Origin: an uncultured beta proteobacterium
Lineage (GTDB): Bacteria; Pseudomonadota; Gammaproteobacteria; Burkholderiales; Burkholderiaceae_C
Direction: 5' to 3'
DNA: 34,907 nt
Assembly: GCA_903863395.1 (NCBI GenBank)
Contig: CAIPBW010000299.1
Span: 1-34,907 of the forward strand
Part shown: positions 1 to 9,271 of the stretch, in pieces
How the letters are laid out: every line of letters begins with the position of its first letter
How positions within the stretch are numbered: position 1 is the stretch's first letter
Position numbers and translations under genes: made by a program
The notes under the pieces: model-generated
What the model saw: only the letters and a program-made list of their open reading frames with translations
Told to the model about the DNA's origin: nothing
Databases searched by the model: none

Positions 1-29
1 CGTTCGATGCGGTCCAGAAAACGTTGCAT
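1..29 (-). CDS. Possible start of a further gene running off the left edge (MQRFLDRIE...)
   Basis: ATG on minus strand at 29, purine-rich GAGG upstream, 10 bp after the stop of the preceding kinase gene; only ~9 codons visible. Confidence 0.25.
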
Positions 30-39
30 GGGGAAAGCC

Positions 40-2286
40 TCAATCAATATTCAAAGTGGGCGCTGCCGCTGGCGTTGCCAAGGCCAGTTCAAACCAGAAG
101 GTCGAGCCCCGACCTTCCTCACTGCTGACCCCGATGCTGCCTTGCATCAAGGTCACCAACTGCTTGCACAGGGCCAGACCCAGACCGACCGAATGCGCTG
201 TTTCGGGTGCTAGCCCATGGATCGGGTGAGCGCTCAGGAACAAATGCGTTTGCGCAGCGGCCGAGAGACCGACACCGGTATCGCGCACTTCAAAGCGCAG
301 CCACTGCACCCCGGCACCGTCTTGCACCACGCGCAGCGCGAGTTGCACGCTGCCCGCGCTGGTGAAGTTGAGCGCGTTGTCGAGCAGGTTGAACAGAACC
401 TGGCGCACGCGATTGGCGTCACCAAAAACGATCGGCGGCAGGGCGGGATCGAGCTCCAATTGCAGTTGCAGATGCTTGCGCTGCGCCTTGGGTGCCAACT
501 GGGCCACGCAGGCTTGCACCATGGGCTGCAATGCGAATGCTTCAATCTCGATGCTCAGGCGCCCGGCCGCAAGCTTGGATAAATCCAGAATGTCATTGAC
601 GATCACCGCCAGGTCTTGTGCCGACTGAGCCACGGCGCTGGCGTACTCTTGCTGCTGGAGGGTGAGCGTGGTTTTCCCAAGCTTTTGCGCCATGTCGGCA
701 ATACCGTTGATAGGTGTGCGAACTTCGCGGTCCACCACCGAGAGGAATTGCGAATTGAGCCGCGACGACTCCAGCGCCCGGTCGTAGAGCTGGGCAATTT
801 CGGACTCGCTTTGCTTGCGCTGCGTGATCTCGCGCTGCACCGAGACCCAGTGCGTGTACCAGTCGCCATTGCTGCCGTCGGCAATCGGGGAGATCACCAG
901 TTCGACCCAGAATTCGCGCCCGTCCTTGGCGTAGTTGACAACCTCAAAGCGCCCGGACTGCCAGTTCTCCAGCGTCTGGTGTATGCGATCGAGCTCGCCA
1001 CGATCCGTGCGCGGCCCCTGCAGAATGCGCGGCGTCATGCCCAGCACTTCGTCCTGGGTGTAGCCGGTCATGTGCGTAAAGGCGTCGTTGACAAACACGA
1101 TGCGCGGGCCCGGCGGCTGACGTGGCTCGGCCTCGGTTATCAACACCGCGTCGTTGAGACTGGCGACGCACTTTTCGAACAGGCGCAGCCGCTCGTGCAT
1201 GTTCACCAGTTGCACTTCGGTCTGGCGCCGTAGCGTGATGTCGCGCGCCACGGTTTGCACGCCCGCGCGGCCTCCGTCGGCACGGCGCAAAGGCGTGCGC
1301 ACAATCTCGAACAAGCCCACCTGAGCGTTGGCGGCCGAGGTCAGACGCACTTCGGTGTGAATCGACTGGCCTTCGGCCATCAGCTTTTCGTCACGCGTGC
1401 GCTCGGCTTGGGTCTGCTGGGCTTCGTACAGGTCGATTTCGTTGCGGCCGGTCAGGCTGTCGGCCGCACGACCTTTGAAGACTTCGTAGGAACGGTTGCA
1501 GCTCAGGTACACGCCGTTTTCGTCCTTGCTCCACACCAGGTCGGGGCTAACCACCATCAGGTCGCGCAACTGCTGGCGCGTTTGCACCAGTTCGCTGTCC
1601 AGAAACTGCGACTCAGCCTCCAGGCGCTGCAACTCCTGGTTCTCCAGAAGTTTGCCCTTGTGTTTGACTACCAGGGCAATCACCCCCAGCATTAGAACCA
1701 TCGCCGCCACCGCCCTTTGCAGCCAGCGCAGGCGTTGCAATTCGTCATGGTTATGTTGCACCATGAACATCGTGATCTCGTCGATCATCCCCAGCAGTTC
1801 GTCGGTGCGCTGATCAGAGAATTGAAACGCTTGGTCAATCGCCTGGGGCGACACAGTCTGGCTCGAACCCACTGCCTGCACCAGGGGATAGTAGGTTTGC
1901 CACAGTTGCTCGCTGCGCGCCAGCACACTGGCAAGCTCCGGCTGTTTTTTGAGTGGCGGCAGTTCCACCGTATCACCCAGGCCATCGGGACCCGCGTAGC
2001 CGGCGGCAAATCCTTTCAGCACGGTGTTGAACTGGTTCGCCGCCTCAGTCAGTTGCTTTTGCAGTGGGGCGCTAGCGGGAGCAGTGGAACGGGGCAAGGT
2101 CATCTGCAGCAAGCTGCCATGCATGCGCTGCAGCAGCACACGCTGGTGATTGGCCAGACTGATATGCGACTGGTGCTGGTTGGAGGTCTGAATGGCATAC
2201 ATGCCCAGCCCCACCAGCAGAACGGTCATCAGCATCATGGTGATGATGCTGATGCGCAGCACGCCGAAGTTGGGGATGAATCGCAT
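40..2286 (-). CDS. Membrane sensor: N-terminal TM/helical periplasmic domain, two PAS domains, DHp-like plus HATPase; H-box His replaced by Arg
   Basis: ORF 40-2484; start set to MRFIPNFGVLRISIITMMLM at 2286. PAS segments (DLVWSKDENGVYLSCN..., TEAEPRQPPGPRIVFVNDAFTHMTGYT), ATPase motifs NRVRQVLFNLLDNALNF, DTGVGL, VGLGLAL. H-box reads FLSVVDREVRTPINGI. Confidence 0.85.
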   Translation of the reverse strand: MRFIPNFGVLRISIITMMLMTVLLVGLGMYAIQTSNQHQSHISLANHQRVLLQRMHGSLLQMTLPRSTAPASAPLQKQLTEAANQFNTVLKGFAAGYAGPDGLGDTVELPPLKKQPELASVLARSEQLWQTYYPLVQAVGSSQTVSPQAIDQAFQFSDQRTDELLGMIDEITMFMVQHNHDELQRLRWLQRAVAAMVLMLGVIALVVKHKGKLLENQELQRLEAESQFLDSELVQTRQQLRDLMVVSPDLVWSKDENGVYLSCNRSYEVFKGRAADSLTGRNEIDLYEAQQTQAERTRDEKLMAEGQSIHTEVRLTSAANAQVGLFEIVRTPLRRADGGRAGVQTVARDITLRRQTEVQLVNMHERLRLFEKCVASLNDAVLITEAEPRQPPGPRIVFVNDAFTHMTGYTQDEVLGMTPRILQGPRTDRGELDRIHQTLENWQSGRFEVVNYAKDGREFWVELVISPIADGSNGDWYTHWVSVQREITQRKQSESEIAQLYDRALESSRLNSQFLSVVDREVRTPINGIADMAQKLGKTTLTLQQQEYASAVAQSAQDLAVIVNDILDLSKLAAGRLSIEIEAFALQPMVQACVAQLAPKAQRKHLQLQLELDPALPPIVFGDANRVRQVLFNLLDNALNFTSAGSVQLALRVVQDGAGVQWLRFEVRDTGVGLSAAAQTHLFLSAHPIHGLAPETAHSVGLGLALCKQLVTLMQGSIGVSSEEGRGSTFWFELALATPAAAPTLNID

Positions 2287-2309
2287 GGTGGTTCGAGGCC
2301 TGCGCTGGT

Positions 2310-4403
2310 TCAAGCCTTGGACGAGTCCACCGGCAGGCACAGGCTGACGCAGGTACCTTGCCCGAGCGCGCTGGAAATCGACACGCTGCCGTGGTGCAAG
2401 CCGACAATTTCCTTGACGATGCTCATTCCCAAGCCGGTGCCAGGGTAGCGCCCCGAGGTGTCGACGCGGTAAAAGCGGTCCCACACCTTGCTGGCTTGCT
2501 CAGGCGTCATGCCAATACCGTGGTCGGTCACGCGAATCCGGGCTTGGGGCAGTTGGCCGCGCACCAGCAGCGCATCCACCTCCACCCGCACCGGCCCGCC
2601 CTGGGGCGAATACTTGTAGGCGTTGGAGAGCACGTTGAGAACGGCCTGGTGCAGCTTGCCCGCGTCGCCCAGCAGCCATTGCGGCTGCGTGGCCCGCACC
2701 ACCACCGGCAGGTCGCGCCCCTGCGGACACAGGTACGAGGCCACCGTCTGCGCCACCAGTTCATTGAGGTCAAAGCGCGTCAACTTGAAGTCTTTGCCCC
2801 GGCGTGACTCAATGCGCGCCAGATCGAGCAATTCGTCCAGAATGGCTGCCACCGCGATCGACTGCTTGTAAATGATGTCCAGAAATTCGCGCTTCTGGTC
2901 TTCTTCAAATGGCTGGGTAATCAGCAGTTCGGAGAACCCCAGGATGCTGGCCATGGGCGTGCGCAACTCGTGCGCTGCCGTGGACAGAAACTCGCTCTTG
3001 ATTTGGTCGATTTCAAACTCGCGCGTCACGTCGCGCAGGTGCAGCACCTGCGACACCGTGGCCGACGCACTGCTGCGCAGCGCCAACTGCAGCACCTTGT
3101 TGCCTTTGAGCGTGATGGTCTTGGCATCGATTCCGTCTGGCTTGTCGCCTTCGTGGGCCGCGTCTGCTGCGCCGCGCAACCCGGAGAGTCCGTCAAAACT
3201 GGTTCCGGCTTCGCACAAGCTGTTAAGCCAATGCGAAAACCCGTGCTCGTCCAGTCCTACCAACGGGGTCGCCCCCTGGTCGGTCATGCGGGCAAACGCC
3301 GGGCTGACGTAGTTGATGCGCTTGTCCACACCGAACGAAACGAATCCGTCCGGGCTGAGTTCAAAAATTTCGTTCAGTTGCCCGGCCTGCTTTTGCAACG
3401 CATTGCGCGCCAGACGCTGCACTTCAAGCGCGCGCGTAACCTGCACCAGATAGCGCGTGATCACAGCCGCCAGCGTCAGCACCAACAGCGTGAGCATCAC
3501 GACCTGGCGCAACAGGTCTTCACGCGCATGGTTGTGGTTGGTCAGGACCTGCGACAACTCCTTGCCCATGAACACCGCTAACGGGTACTGCGGAATCTTG
3601 CGAAAGTGGTAAATGCGCTCGACGCCATCGACCTTGGAAGCACTGGTCTGGTTGCCCTCCAACTCGCCCTTTTGCAAGCGCTGGATGATCGGTCCGCCCG
3701 AAGCGTCGGTACCAAATTCTTCCTTGGTGCCCACCATGCGCGCGCGGGCAATGCCGTCCACGCCGTAGAGCGCCGCCAATGCACCGCTGCCCAACTGCAA
3801 CTCTCCGTAGAAGCGGGTGAAGTAGCCGGGGTCGATCGAGACCACCACCACCCCGGCAAACTCGCCATTGGCGCGGCTGATGCGCCGCGTCAACTGGACC
3901 GACCATTTGCCGCTGGCGCGGCCAATAATGGGCTTGGAGATGAATAGCTGACCGGTGTCTGCGGCCACGTGTACCTTGAAGTGCTCGCGGTCCGACAAAT
4001 CCAGCGGTGTCTTCAGCACGATATTGGACACGGCGTACATACCCTTGGCGTCGATCACGCCCACTTGCGGAAAGATTTCGGCGTCGATCACGCCCTGGCG
4101 CACCAGTGCCGCCAGGTCGAGCTTGGGGCCCACCTCCAGATAGCGCACCTGAATGAATCGGATGACCTGGTCGACACTGCGAAAGGTGCGGATCGCGTGC
4201 TCCTGGCTCACGCGCGTGAGGTTGGCCAACTCGGTTTGCGCTACCGTCAGTTCACGCGCCTTGCTCTCGGCAATCGTCGTAAGCACATGCCACCAGGCGA
4301 GCGCGATCAGGCACATGGCCGCCAGCCACACCAGTACCAGGGTGCGCCAATGGGCGCGCGTTGGAGTGTTGGAGTCGGGCATGGGACGGGTACTTTGCAG
4401 CAA
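2310..4403 (-). CDS. Cache-type membrane sensor histidine kinase with PAS domain
   Basis: 697 aa; TM, cache-like periplasmic region, second TM, PAS, H-box FLSTAAHELRTPMASILGFSELL, N/G boxes NVLSNAYKYSP, DHGIGM, GTGLGMSIVKEIV. Start may be 4382 (MPDSNTP). Confidence 0.9.
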   Translation of the reverse strand: MLQSTRPMPDSNTPTRAHWRTLVLVWLAAMCLIALAWWHVLTTIAESKARELTVAQTELANLTRVSQEHAIRTFRSVDQVIRFIQVRYLEVGPKLDLAALVRQGVIDAEIFPQVGVIDAKGMYAVSNIVLKTPLDLSDREHFKVHVAADTGQLFISKPIIGRASGKWSVQLTRRISRANGEFAGVVVVSIDPGYFTRFYGELQLGSGALAALYGVDGIARARMVGTKEEFGTDASGGPIIQRLQKGELEGNQTSASKVDGVERIYHFRKIPQYPLAVFMGKELSQVLTNHNHAREDLLRQVVMLTLLVLTLAAVITRYLVQVTRALEVQRLARNALQKQAGQLNEIFELSPDGFVSFGVDKRINYVSPAFARMTDQGATPLVGLDEHGFSHWLNSLCEAGTSFDGLSGLRGAADAAHEGDKPDGIDAKTITLKGNKVLQLALRSSASATVSQVLHLRDVTREFEIDQIKSEFLSTAAHELRTPMASILGFSELLITQPFEEDQKREFLDIIYKQSIAVAAILDELLDLARIESRRGKDFKLTRFDLNELVAQTVASYLCPQGRDLPVVVRATQPQWLLGDAGKLHQAVLNVLSNAYKYSPQGGPVRVEVDALLVRGQLPQARIRVTDHGIGMTPEQASKVWDRFYRVDTSGRYPGTGLGMSIVKEIVGLHHGSVSISSALGQGTCVSLCLPVDSSKA

Positions 4404-4406
4404 GGG

Positions 4407-4769
4407 CTATTCGATCTGCTCGCGCACCCAGGACACCACCTGAATCGGGCTGAAGGGCTTGACGAAATAGGCGTCTGCGCCCAAGGCGTCGGCGGCTTCA
4501 AAATCGGTGGATTCACCGCGCGCCGACATGATGCCGATCACCACATCGCGCGTATGCGGATCGGCCTTGGCCGCCTGCAGCACCTGCAAGCCGTTGAGTT
4601 CGCCCGGCATCATGATGTCGAGCAGCACCACCTTGGGTCGGTGGTGGCGAATCATTTCCAGCGCACTCATGCCGTCCTCACTCTCGAGAATTTCGCACGC
4701 CTTGCCCAGGCTGATTTTGAGCAAGCGTCGGATGTCGGACTGGTCGTCCACGATAAGTACTTGTGCCAT
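4407..4769 (-). CDS. Single-domain (CheY-like) response regulator
   Basis: MAQVLIVDDQSDIRRLL..., phosphoacceptor region VVLLDIMMPGELNG, KPFSP; 120 aa. Confidence 0.9.
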   Translation of the reverse strand: MAQVLIVDDQSDIRRLLKISLGKACEILESEDGMSALEMIRHHRPKVVLLDIMMPGELNGLQVLQAAKADPHTRDVVIGIMSARGESTDFEAADALGADAYFVKPFSPIQVVSWVREQIE

Positions 4770-4789
4770 GGCAGGTGTTCAACGCTTCA

Positions 4790-5416
4790 CTACGCGGCAA
4801 GCAGGGGGTTGAGCGCATGGCGCTGGCGCGCCAGACGCGTGGCCAGGGCAAGCAGTTGGTCATACGCAACCGGCTTGGGCATGACTTGCACATCTGCGGG
4901 CAGTCCGCCACGGCGGGCAATTTCATCGGGCTCCAGTCCGGTAACCACCACAATCGCGGTCTTGTCGGCTTCAAAGCTCTTGCGCAATTCACGCAGCATA
5001 TGAAAGCCGTCCATGCCAGGCATATTCAGATCAGCAATCAGCAAATCCGGGCAACGGTTGCCCATCGCCAACAGCGCCATCACTGCGCTTTCAAAACAAT
5101 TCAATTCGGGCTGCATCGGCCAGCGCGAAATGTTGGCCTGGTACAGACGCAACAAACTGTTGTCATCTTCCACCACCATTACGCTGAACCTTCGTATCGG
5201 CAGCCCCGCCGGACCCGACTGCGACTGCATCGACGGACTCTTGCGCACCAACCGGTCGATCGAATCGCGCATTACACGGCGGTGTCCTCCGTTGGTCTTC
5301 CAGGCCTGCAGCAAGCCGGACTCCACCCACAGTTGCACCGTGCCCACCGACACGCCCAACAGGGACGCAGCTTCCCGTGTGGTGCAAAACGACTTTTCGA
5401 TCACTCCGTCGGACAT
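4790..5416 (-). CDS. HTH (MerR/excisionase-like) - REC two-domain regulator
   Basis: N-term TREAASLLGVSVGTVQLWVESGLLQAWKTNGGHRRV winged-HTH signature; C-term MVVEDDNSLLRLYQ...LLIADLNMPGMDGFHML...MPKPV receiver. Confidence 0.88.
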   Translation of the reverse strand: MSDGVIEKSFCTTREAASLLGVSVGTVQLWVESGLLQAWKTNGGHRRVMRDSIDRLVRKSPSMQSQSGPAGLPIRRFSVMVVEDDNSLLRLYQANISRWPMQPELNCFESAVMALLAMGNRCPDLLIADLNMPGMDGFHMLRELRKSFEADKTAIVVVTGLEPDEIARRGGLPADVQVMPKPVAYDQLLALATRLARQRHALNPLLAA

Positions 5417-5724
5417 AGGGTGCTATTGGTTTGGTGCTTATTGGGAAATGCTGGCAAATCTTAGCGTTTAGCAGCAGGTGCAGCAAACAGCACTAACTTG
5501 GCTCAAGGCCCGATTCTGATCGGGGCTCGGACTTGCAAAAGCGCTTTTAATCCTGAATAAACCGCACGTTACAAGGCTGTACAGCTATCATTTATATAGC
5601 GTCTTGGGGTTACGCAGCGGCCAAAAATGCCACTCAAAAATGATACTCTTTGATACAATTTGCCCATAAATGACAACACGTATCGGCCCCATTTCCTGCC
5701 GGTGCTGCTGCAAAATCGAAGCCC

Positions 5725-6360
5725 ATGCGCAGCACCCCCAAAGTTCTCAAGACATTTTGCACATCGGCAGAGGCCGCCAAGTTGCTTGGGGTCTCGCTGC
5801 GCACGGTGCAGTTGTGGGCCGAGGCCGGTGTACTCGAAGCGTGGAAGACCGGCGGCGGGCACCGGCGCATTGCCCGCCCCTCTATTGACCGCCTGCTGCA
5901 CAGCCCCAAGGGCCGCCCGGTGCGCAAAGTGGGCACCGCGGGCAGCAGCGACCAGGCCGCCAGCACGCAACCAGCACCGCCCTCCTTCAACATTCTGGTG
6001 GCTGAGGACAACGCCATCTTGCGCAAACTCTACGAAGTCAATCTCTCGCGCTGGCCGATGCGCCCGCGCGTGACCACCGCCGGTGACGGCTACGAAGCCT
6101 TGATCATCATGGGCCACTCCAAGCCCGACCTGCTGGTGCTCGATCTGAACATGCCCGACATCGACGGGTTTCGGATGCTGCAAACCATCCGCAGCACACC
6201 CGAACTCGCCAACACGGCGGTGATCGTGGTCTCGGGTCTGGACGCCGCTGAAATCAAGAGCCGTGGCGGCGTGCCCGAGGGCATTCCGATTCTTTGCAAA
6301 CCCATCCCCTTCCCTGAATTGCAGGCACTGGCACAAAAGCTGGTGCCCCAACCGATATAA
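5725..6360 (+). CDS. HTH (MerR/excisionase-like) - REC two-domain regulator, paralogue of 4790-5416
   Basis: SAEAAKLLGVSLRTVQLWAEAGVLEAWKTGGGHRRIARPSIDRLL plus ILVAEDNAILRKLYEVNLSRWPMRP...LLVLDLNMPDIDGFRML...CKPIP. Confidence 0.88.
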   Translation: MRSTPKVLKTFCTSAEAAKLLGVSLRTVQLWAEAGVLEAWKTGGGHRRIARPSIDRLLHSPKGRPVRKVGTAGSSDQAASTQPAPPSFNILVAEDNAILRKLYEVNLSRWPMRPRVTTAGDGYEALIIMGHSKPDLLVLDLNMPDIDGFRMLQTIRSTPELANTAVIVVSGLDAAEIKSRGGVPEGIPILCKPIPFPELQALAQKLVPQPI

Positions 6361-6381
6361 GAGTAAAAGGAGCTATATCCC

Positions 6382-6762
6382 ATGAGCAAAATTCTTCTCG
6401 TTGATGACCACGCTGACATCCGCCGCCTGATGCGCGTCACGCTGGGCAAAACCTTCGACATCCTCGAAGCCGAAGATGGTGCCAGCGCCCTGCAACTCGC
6501 CCGTGACGAGCGCCCCGACCTGATCGTTCTGGACGTCATGATGCCGGGCGAACTCGATGGCCTCGATGTGCTGGACGCGGTGCGCGCCGACCCCCAACTC
6601 AACGCTGTGCGCATCATCATGGTGACCGCGCGCGGACAAGTGCGCGATACCGAGGTAGGTATGCAGCGCGGTGCCGACGCCTATTTCGTCAAACCCTTCA
6701 GCCCGCTGCAACTCACCAGTTGCATCCAGGAAACCCTGGCCAAGGACATTCTTCGTGGCTGA
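6382..6762 (+). CDS. Single-domain (CheY-like) response regulator
   Basis: MSKILLVDDHADIRRLMRVTLGK...LIVLDVMMPGELDG...GADAYFVKPFSP. Confidence 0.9.
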   Translation: MSKILLVDDHADIRRLMRVTLGKTFDILEAEDGASALQLARDERPDLIVLDVMMPGELDGLDVLDAVRADPQLNAVRIIMVTARGQVRDTEVGMQRGADAYFVKPFSPLQLTSCIQETLAKDILRG

Positions 6763-7735
6763 AAGCCAAGGCGGCTCGGGCATCATGCCGCTCGCCGACC
6801 CAACGGCCAGCGAGACGACGGACCAGTTGCATCCGGTCATCGAGCAGGTGATCGACCAATATGGCTCGCTGGAAACCCGCTATGAACGTCTGCGCCACGC
6901 CTACGCCAGCCTGATGGAAAACCAGATTGAACTGCTGGAGCAGGTGCGCACGGCGCACGATATTCACCTCATTACCGACAGCGCTGGGCACATCGTCCAG
7001 GCCAGTCCCAGCGCGTGCCTTCTTGCGCCGCTGGATCAACTCCAAGGCAGCCTGCTGGAACAATGGGTGGCAGATTCCAGCCACGCGCAGTTGCTGGCGC
7101 TGCTCGCTCCTGCGCAAGCCGAGCAAGCCCAGCCCTGCAGCGTGGCTTTGCTCAGCCATGCAACAGCTACCCCATCGATCCCGGCCACGGTGCAGCGTGT
7201 CAGCAGCGACAAAAGCGGCGCGCGCCAGTTGCACTGGGTGCTGCGCCCCGATCCTGATGCTTTGGAGCCCGCCTTGCCTATAGATGAGGCGCTGGCCGCG
7301 CTCGACCGCAACGAGCAGGCCGCCATGACCACCAACGCAAGCGGAATCATTGTGGCGGTCAACGCCGGATTCGCCCACATTACCGGCTACAGCGCCGACG
7401 AAGCCATTGGGAAAAACCCCAGCTTTTTGCACTCAGGCTTGCAGGACGACGACTTTTACCGGGATTTCTGGCAAGAGTTGCACGACACCGGTGCCTGGCA
7501 AGGCCACGTGTTCAATCGGCGCAAGAGCGGTGACATCTATTCACAATGGATGGTCATCAAAGCCGCCAAGGATGCCCAAGGACGGGTTCTGCAGTACCAG
7601 GCTGTGCTCCACGACCTGAGCGCCGTTACCTCCAAAAAGCGGCAACGTTTGGCGCAGTCGCTCCCGCCCAACGTGTACCGTACCCAGGCGTCGACCAGCA
7701 TGCTGGGTGAACTCGGCGGCGATGCATCGCGATAG
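6755..7735 (+). CDS. PAS-domain protein (probably two PAS-like regions)
   Basis: ORF 6671-7735; GTG start at 6755 (overlapping the preceding stop) or ATG at 6785 likely. C-terminal PAS: MTTNASGIIVAVNAGFAHITGYSADEAIGKNPSFLHSG...HVFNRRKSGDIYSQWMVI. Confidence 0.75.
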   Translation: MAESQGGSGIMPLADPTASETTDQLHPVIEQVIDQYGSLETRYERLRHAYASLMENQIELLEQVRTAHDIHLITDSAGHIVQASPSACLLAPLDQLQGSLLEQWVADSSHAQLLALLAPAQAEQAQPCSVALLSHATATPSIPATVQRVSSDKSGARQLHWVLRPDPDALEPALPIDEALAALDRNEQAAMTTNASGIIVAVNAGFAHITGYSADEAIGKNPSFLHSGLQDDDFYRDFWQELHDTGAWQGHVFNRRKSGDIYSQWMVIKAAKDAQGRVLQYQAVLHDLSAVTSKKRQRLAQSLPPNVYRTQASTSMLGELGGDASR

Positions 7736-7738
7736 CCC

Positions 7739-8359
7739 ATGGACAAAGACCAGGAAGCCAGCGACAGCATGCTGCAGGAGCAGTTGCTGCGCTATGCCGA
7801 AGACTTGCAGCAACTTCTGGCTCGACAAGCAGTGTTGGAGTCCCGTTTTGAGGGCCTGCACCAACTCGCCCATTACGACGCACTGACCGGCCTGCCCAAC
7901 CGGCGCCTGTTTCTCGATCGGCTCGCGCCAATGCTGACGCTGTCGCGCCGACCCGATGACAGCTTCACGCTGATCTTTATCGACCTCGACGGCTTCAAGA
8001 GAGTCAACGACAGCCAGGGCCATCCGCAGGGCGACCATGTTTTGCAAACCGTGGCCCGGCGGCTGCTTGCCGCGGTGCGCGATTCCGACACCGTGGCACG
8101 CCTCGGGGGCGACGAGTTTGTGATCATCGCGCGCTCGCTCAAGGGTGACGAGAACATCGCCGCGTTTTGCGATAAAGCGATTCGCGCCATCGGCCAGCCA
8201 ATGTATTCGGTCGGCGTGACCTTGGTGGTGGGCTGCAGCATCGGCTGCGCCGAATTCCCTCGTCACGGTGAGGATGAAGTCAGCCTTCTGACGCATGCCG
8301 ACGCCGCCATGTACCATGCCAAAGCTGCTGGAGGAAATACCTTTCGCATCCACGTCTGA
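7739..8359 (+). CDS. GGDEF-domain diguanylate cyclase
   Basis: HYDALTGLPNRRLFLDRL..., intact RLGGDEF and RxxD I-site five residues upstream (RDSDTVARLGGDEF). Confidence 0.9.
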   Translation: MDKDQEASDSMLQEQLLRYAEDLQQLLARQAVLESRFEGLHQLAHYDALTGLPNRRLFLDRLAPMLTLSRRPDDSFTLIFIDLDGFKRVNDSQGHPQGDHVLQTVARRLLAAVRDSDTVARLGGDEFVIIARSLKGDENIAAFCDKAIRAIGQPMYSVGVTLVVGCSIGCAEFPRHGEDEVSLLTHADAAMYHAKAAGGNTFRIHV

Positions 8360-8407
8360 CGGCGCAGACGCAGGTGCGCCAGCAGCGCGCCCCAAGCTAA
8401 AAACACC

Positions 8408-9271
8408 ATGAACACGTTGACCGACAGCATTTCCCTGCACTCCTGCCGCTGGCTTGCACGCTGGTGCGCCAGCCTGGCGCTGCTGCTGTGCGCGCTGCTG
8501 GGCACGGCGCAGGCGCAAGACGCTGCGGTTTACAAAGTGGGCGTGGTGCCGCAGTTTGACAGCCGAACCACCTACGACATCTGGACCCCGATCCTGGCGC
8601 AGTTGCAAACTGCCACGGGCCTGCACTTTCAACTGGTGGGCTCGCCCAATATCCCGGAATTTGAAAAACGCGTGAGCCAGCAGGAATTTGACTTTGTTTA
8701 CCTCAACCCCTACCAGTGGCTGGTGGCCAGCAACAACTACGTGCCGCTGGTGCGCGATGTGCAGACTCCGCTGGAAGGAATCATTGTGGTGCGCAAGGAC
8801 AGCGCCTTTAACGAGCTCTCCGACCTCAAGGGCAAGACCGTGGACTTTCCGGCACCCAATGCACTGGCAGCTTCGCTCATGACGCGCGCCCATCTCGACC
8901 AGGCGGGCGTAAACGTGCAGGCACGCTACGTCAAAACCCACACCTCGGTGTACCTGAACGTGGCCTTGGGCCAGGCCGATGCCGGTGGCGGCGTGCTGCA
9001 AACCCTGGAAGACCAACCGGCGGCGGTACGCAAGCAACTGCGCGTGATCTACAAGACCAATGCGGTCGCATCGCACCCGTTGGCAGCCAACCGACAACTC
9101 AGTGCGGCGCTGCGCGACCAGGTACGTGCCGCCCTGGTCGCTCTGGGCGAGTCAAAAGACGGGCACGCCCTGCTGCTGCGGGTCCCGTTTGACCAGGTCG
9201 GTCGCGCCAGCGCCGACGACTACACCCCGCTGCGCCGCATGGGACTTGAAAAGTACTATGTCCCGAACTAA
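8408..9271 (+). CDS. PhnD-like (phosphate/phosphite/phosphonate-type) periplasmic substrate-binding protein
   Basis: Signal peptide ...LALLLCALLGTAQAQDA; YKVGVVPQFDSRTTYDIWTPILAQLQTATG, EFDFVYLNPYQW, LSDLKGKTVDFPAPNALAAS are typical of this family. Confidence 0.82.
   Translation: MNTLTDSISLHSCRWLARWCASLALLLCALLGTAQAQDAAVYKVGVVPQFDSRTTYDIWTPILAQLQTATGLHFQLVGSPNIPEFEKRVSQQEFDFVYLNPYQWLVASNNYVPLVRDVQTPLEGIIVVRKDSAFNELSDLKGKTVDFPAPNALAASLMTRAHLDQAGVNVQARYVKTHTSVYLNVALGQADAGGGVLQTLEDQPAAVRKQLRVIYKTNAVASHPLAANRQLSAALRDQVRAALVALGESKDGHALLLRVPFDQVGRASADDYTPLRRMGLEKYYVPN

Noticed and set aside
7541-9097. 518-aa minus-strand ORF
   Set aside because: Antisense to the GGDEF and PhnD-like genes; shadow ORF.
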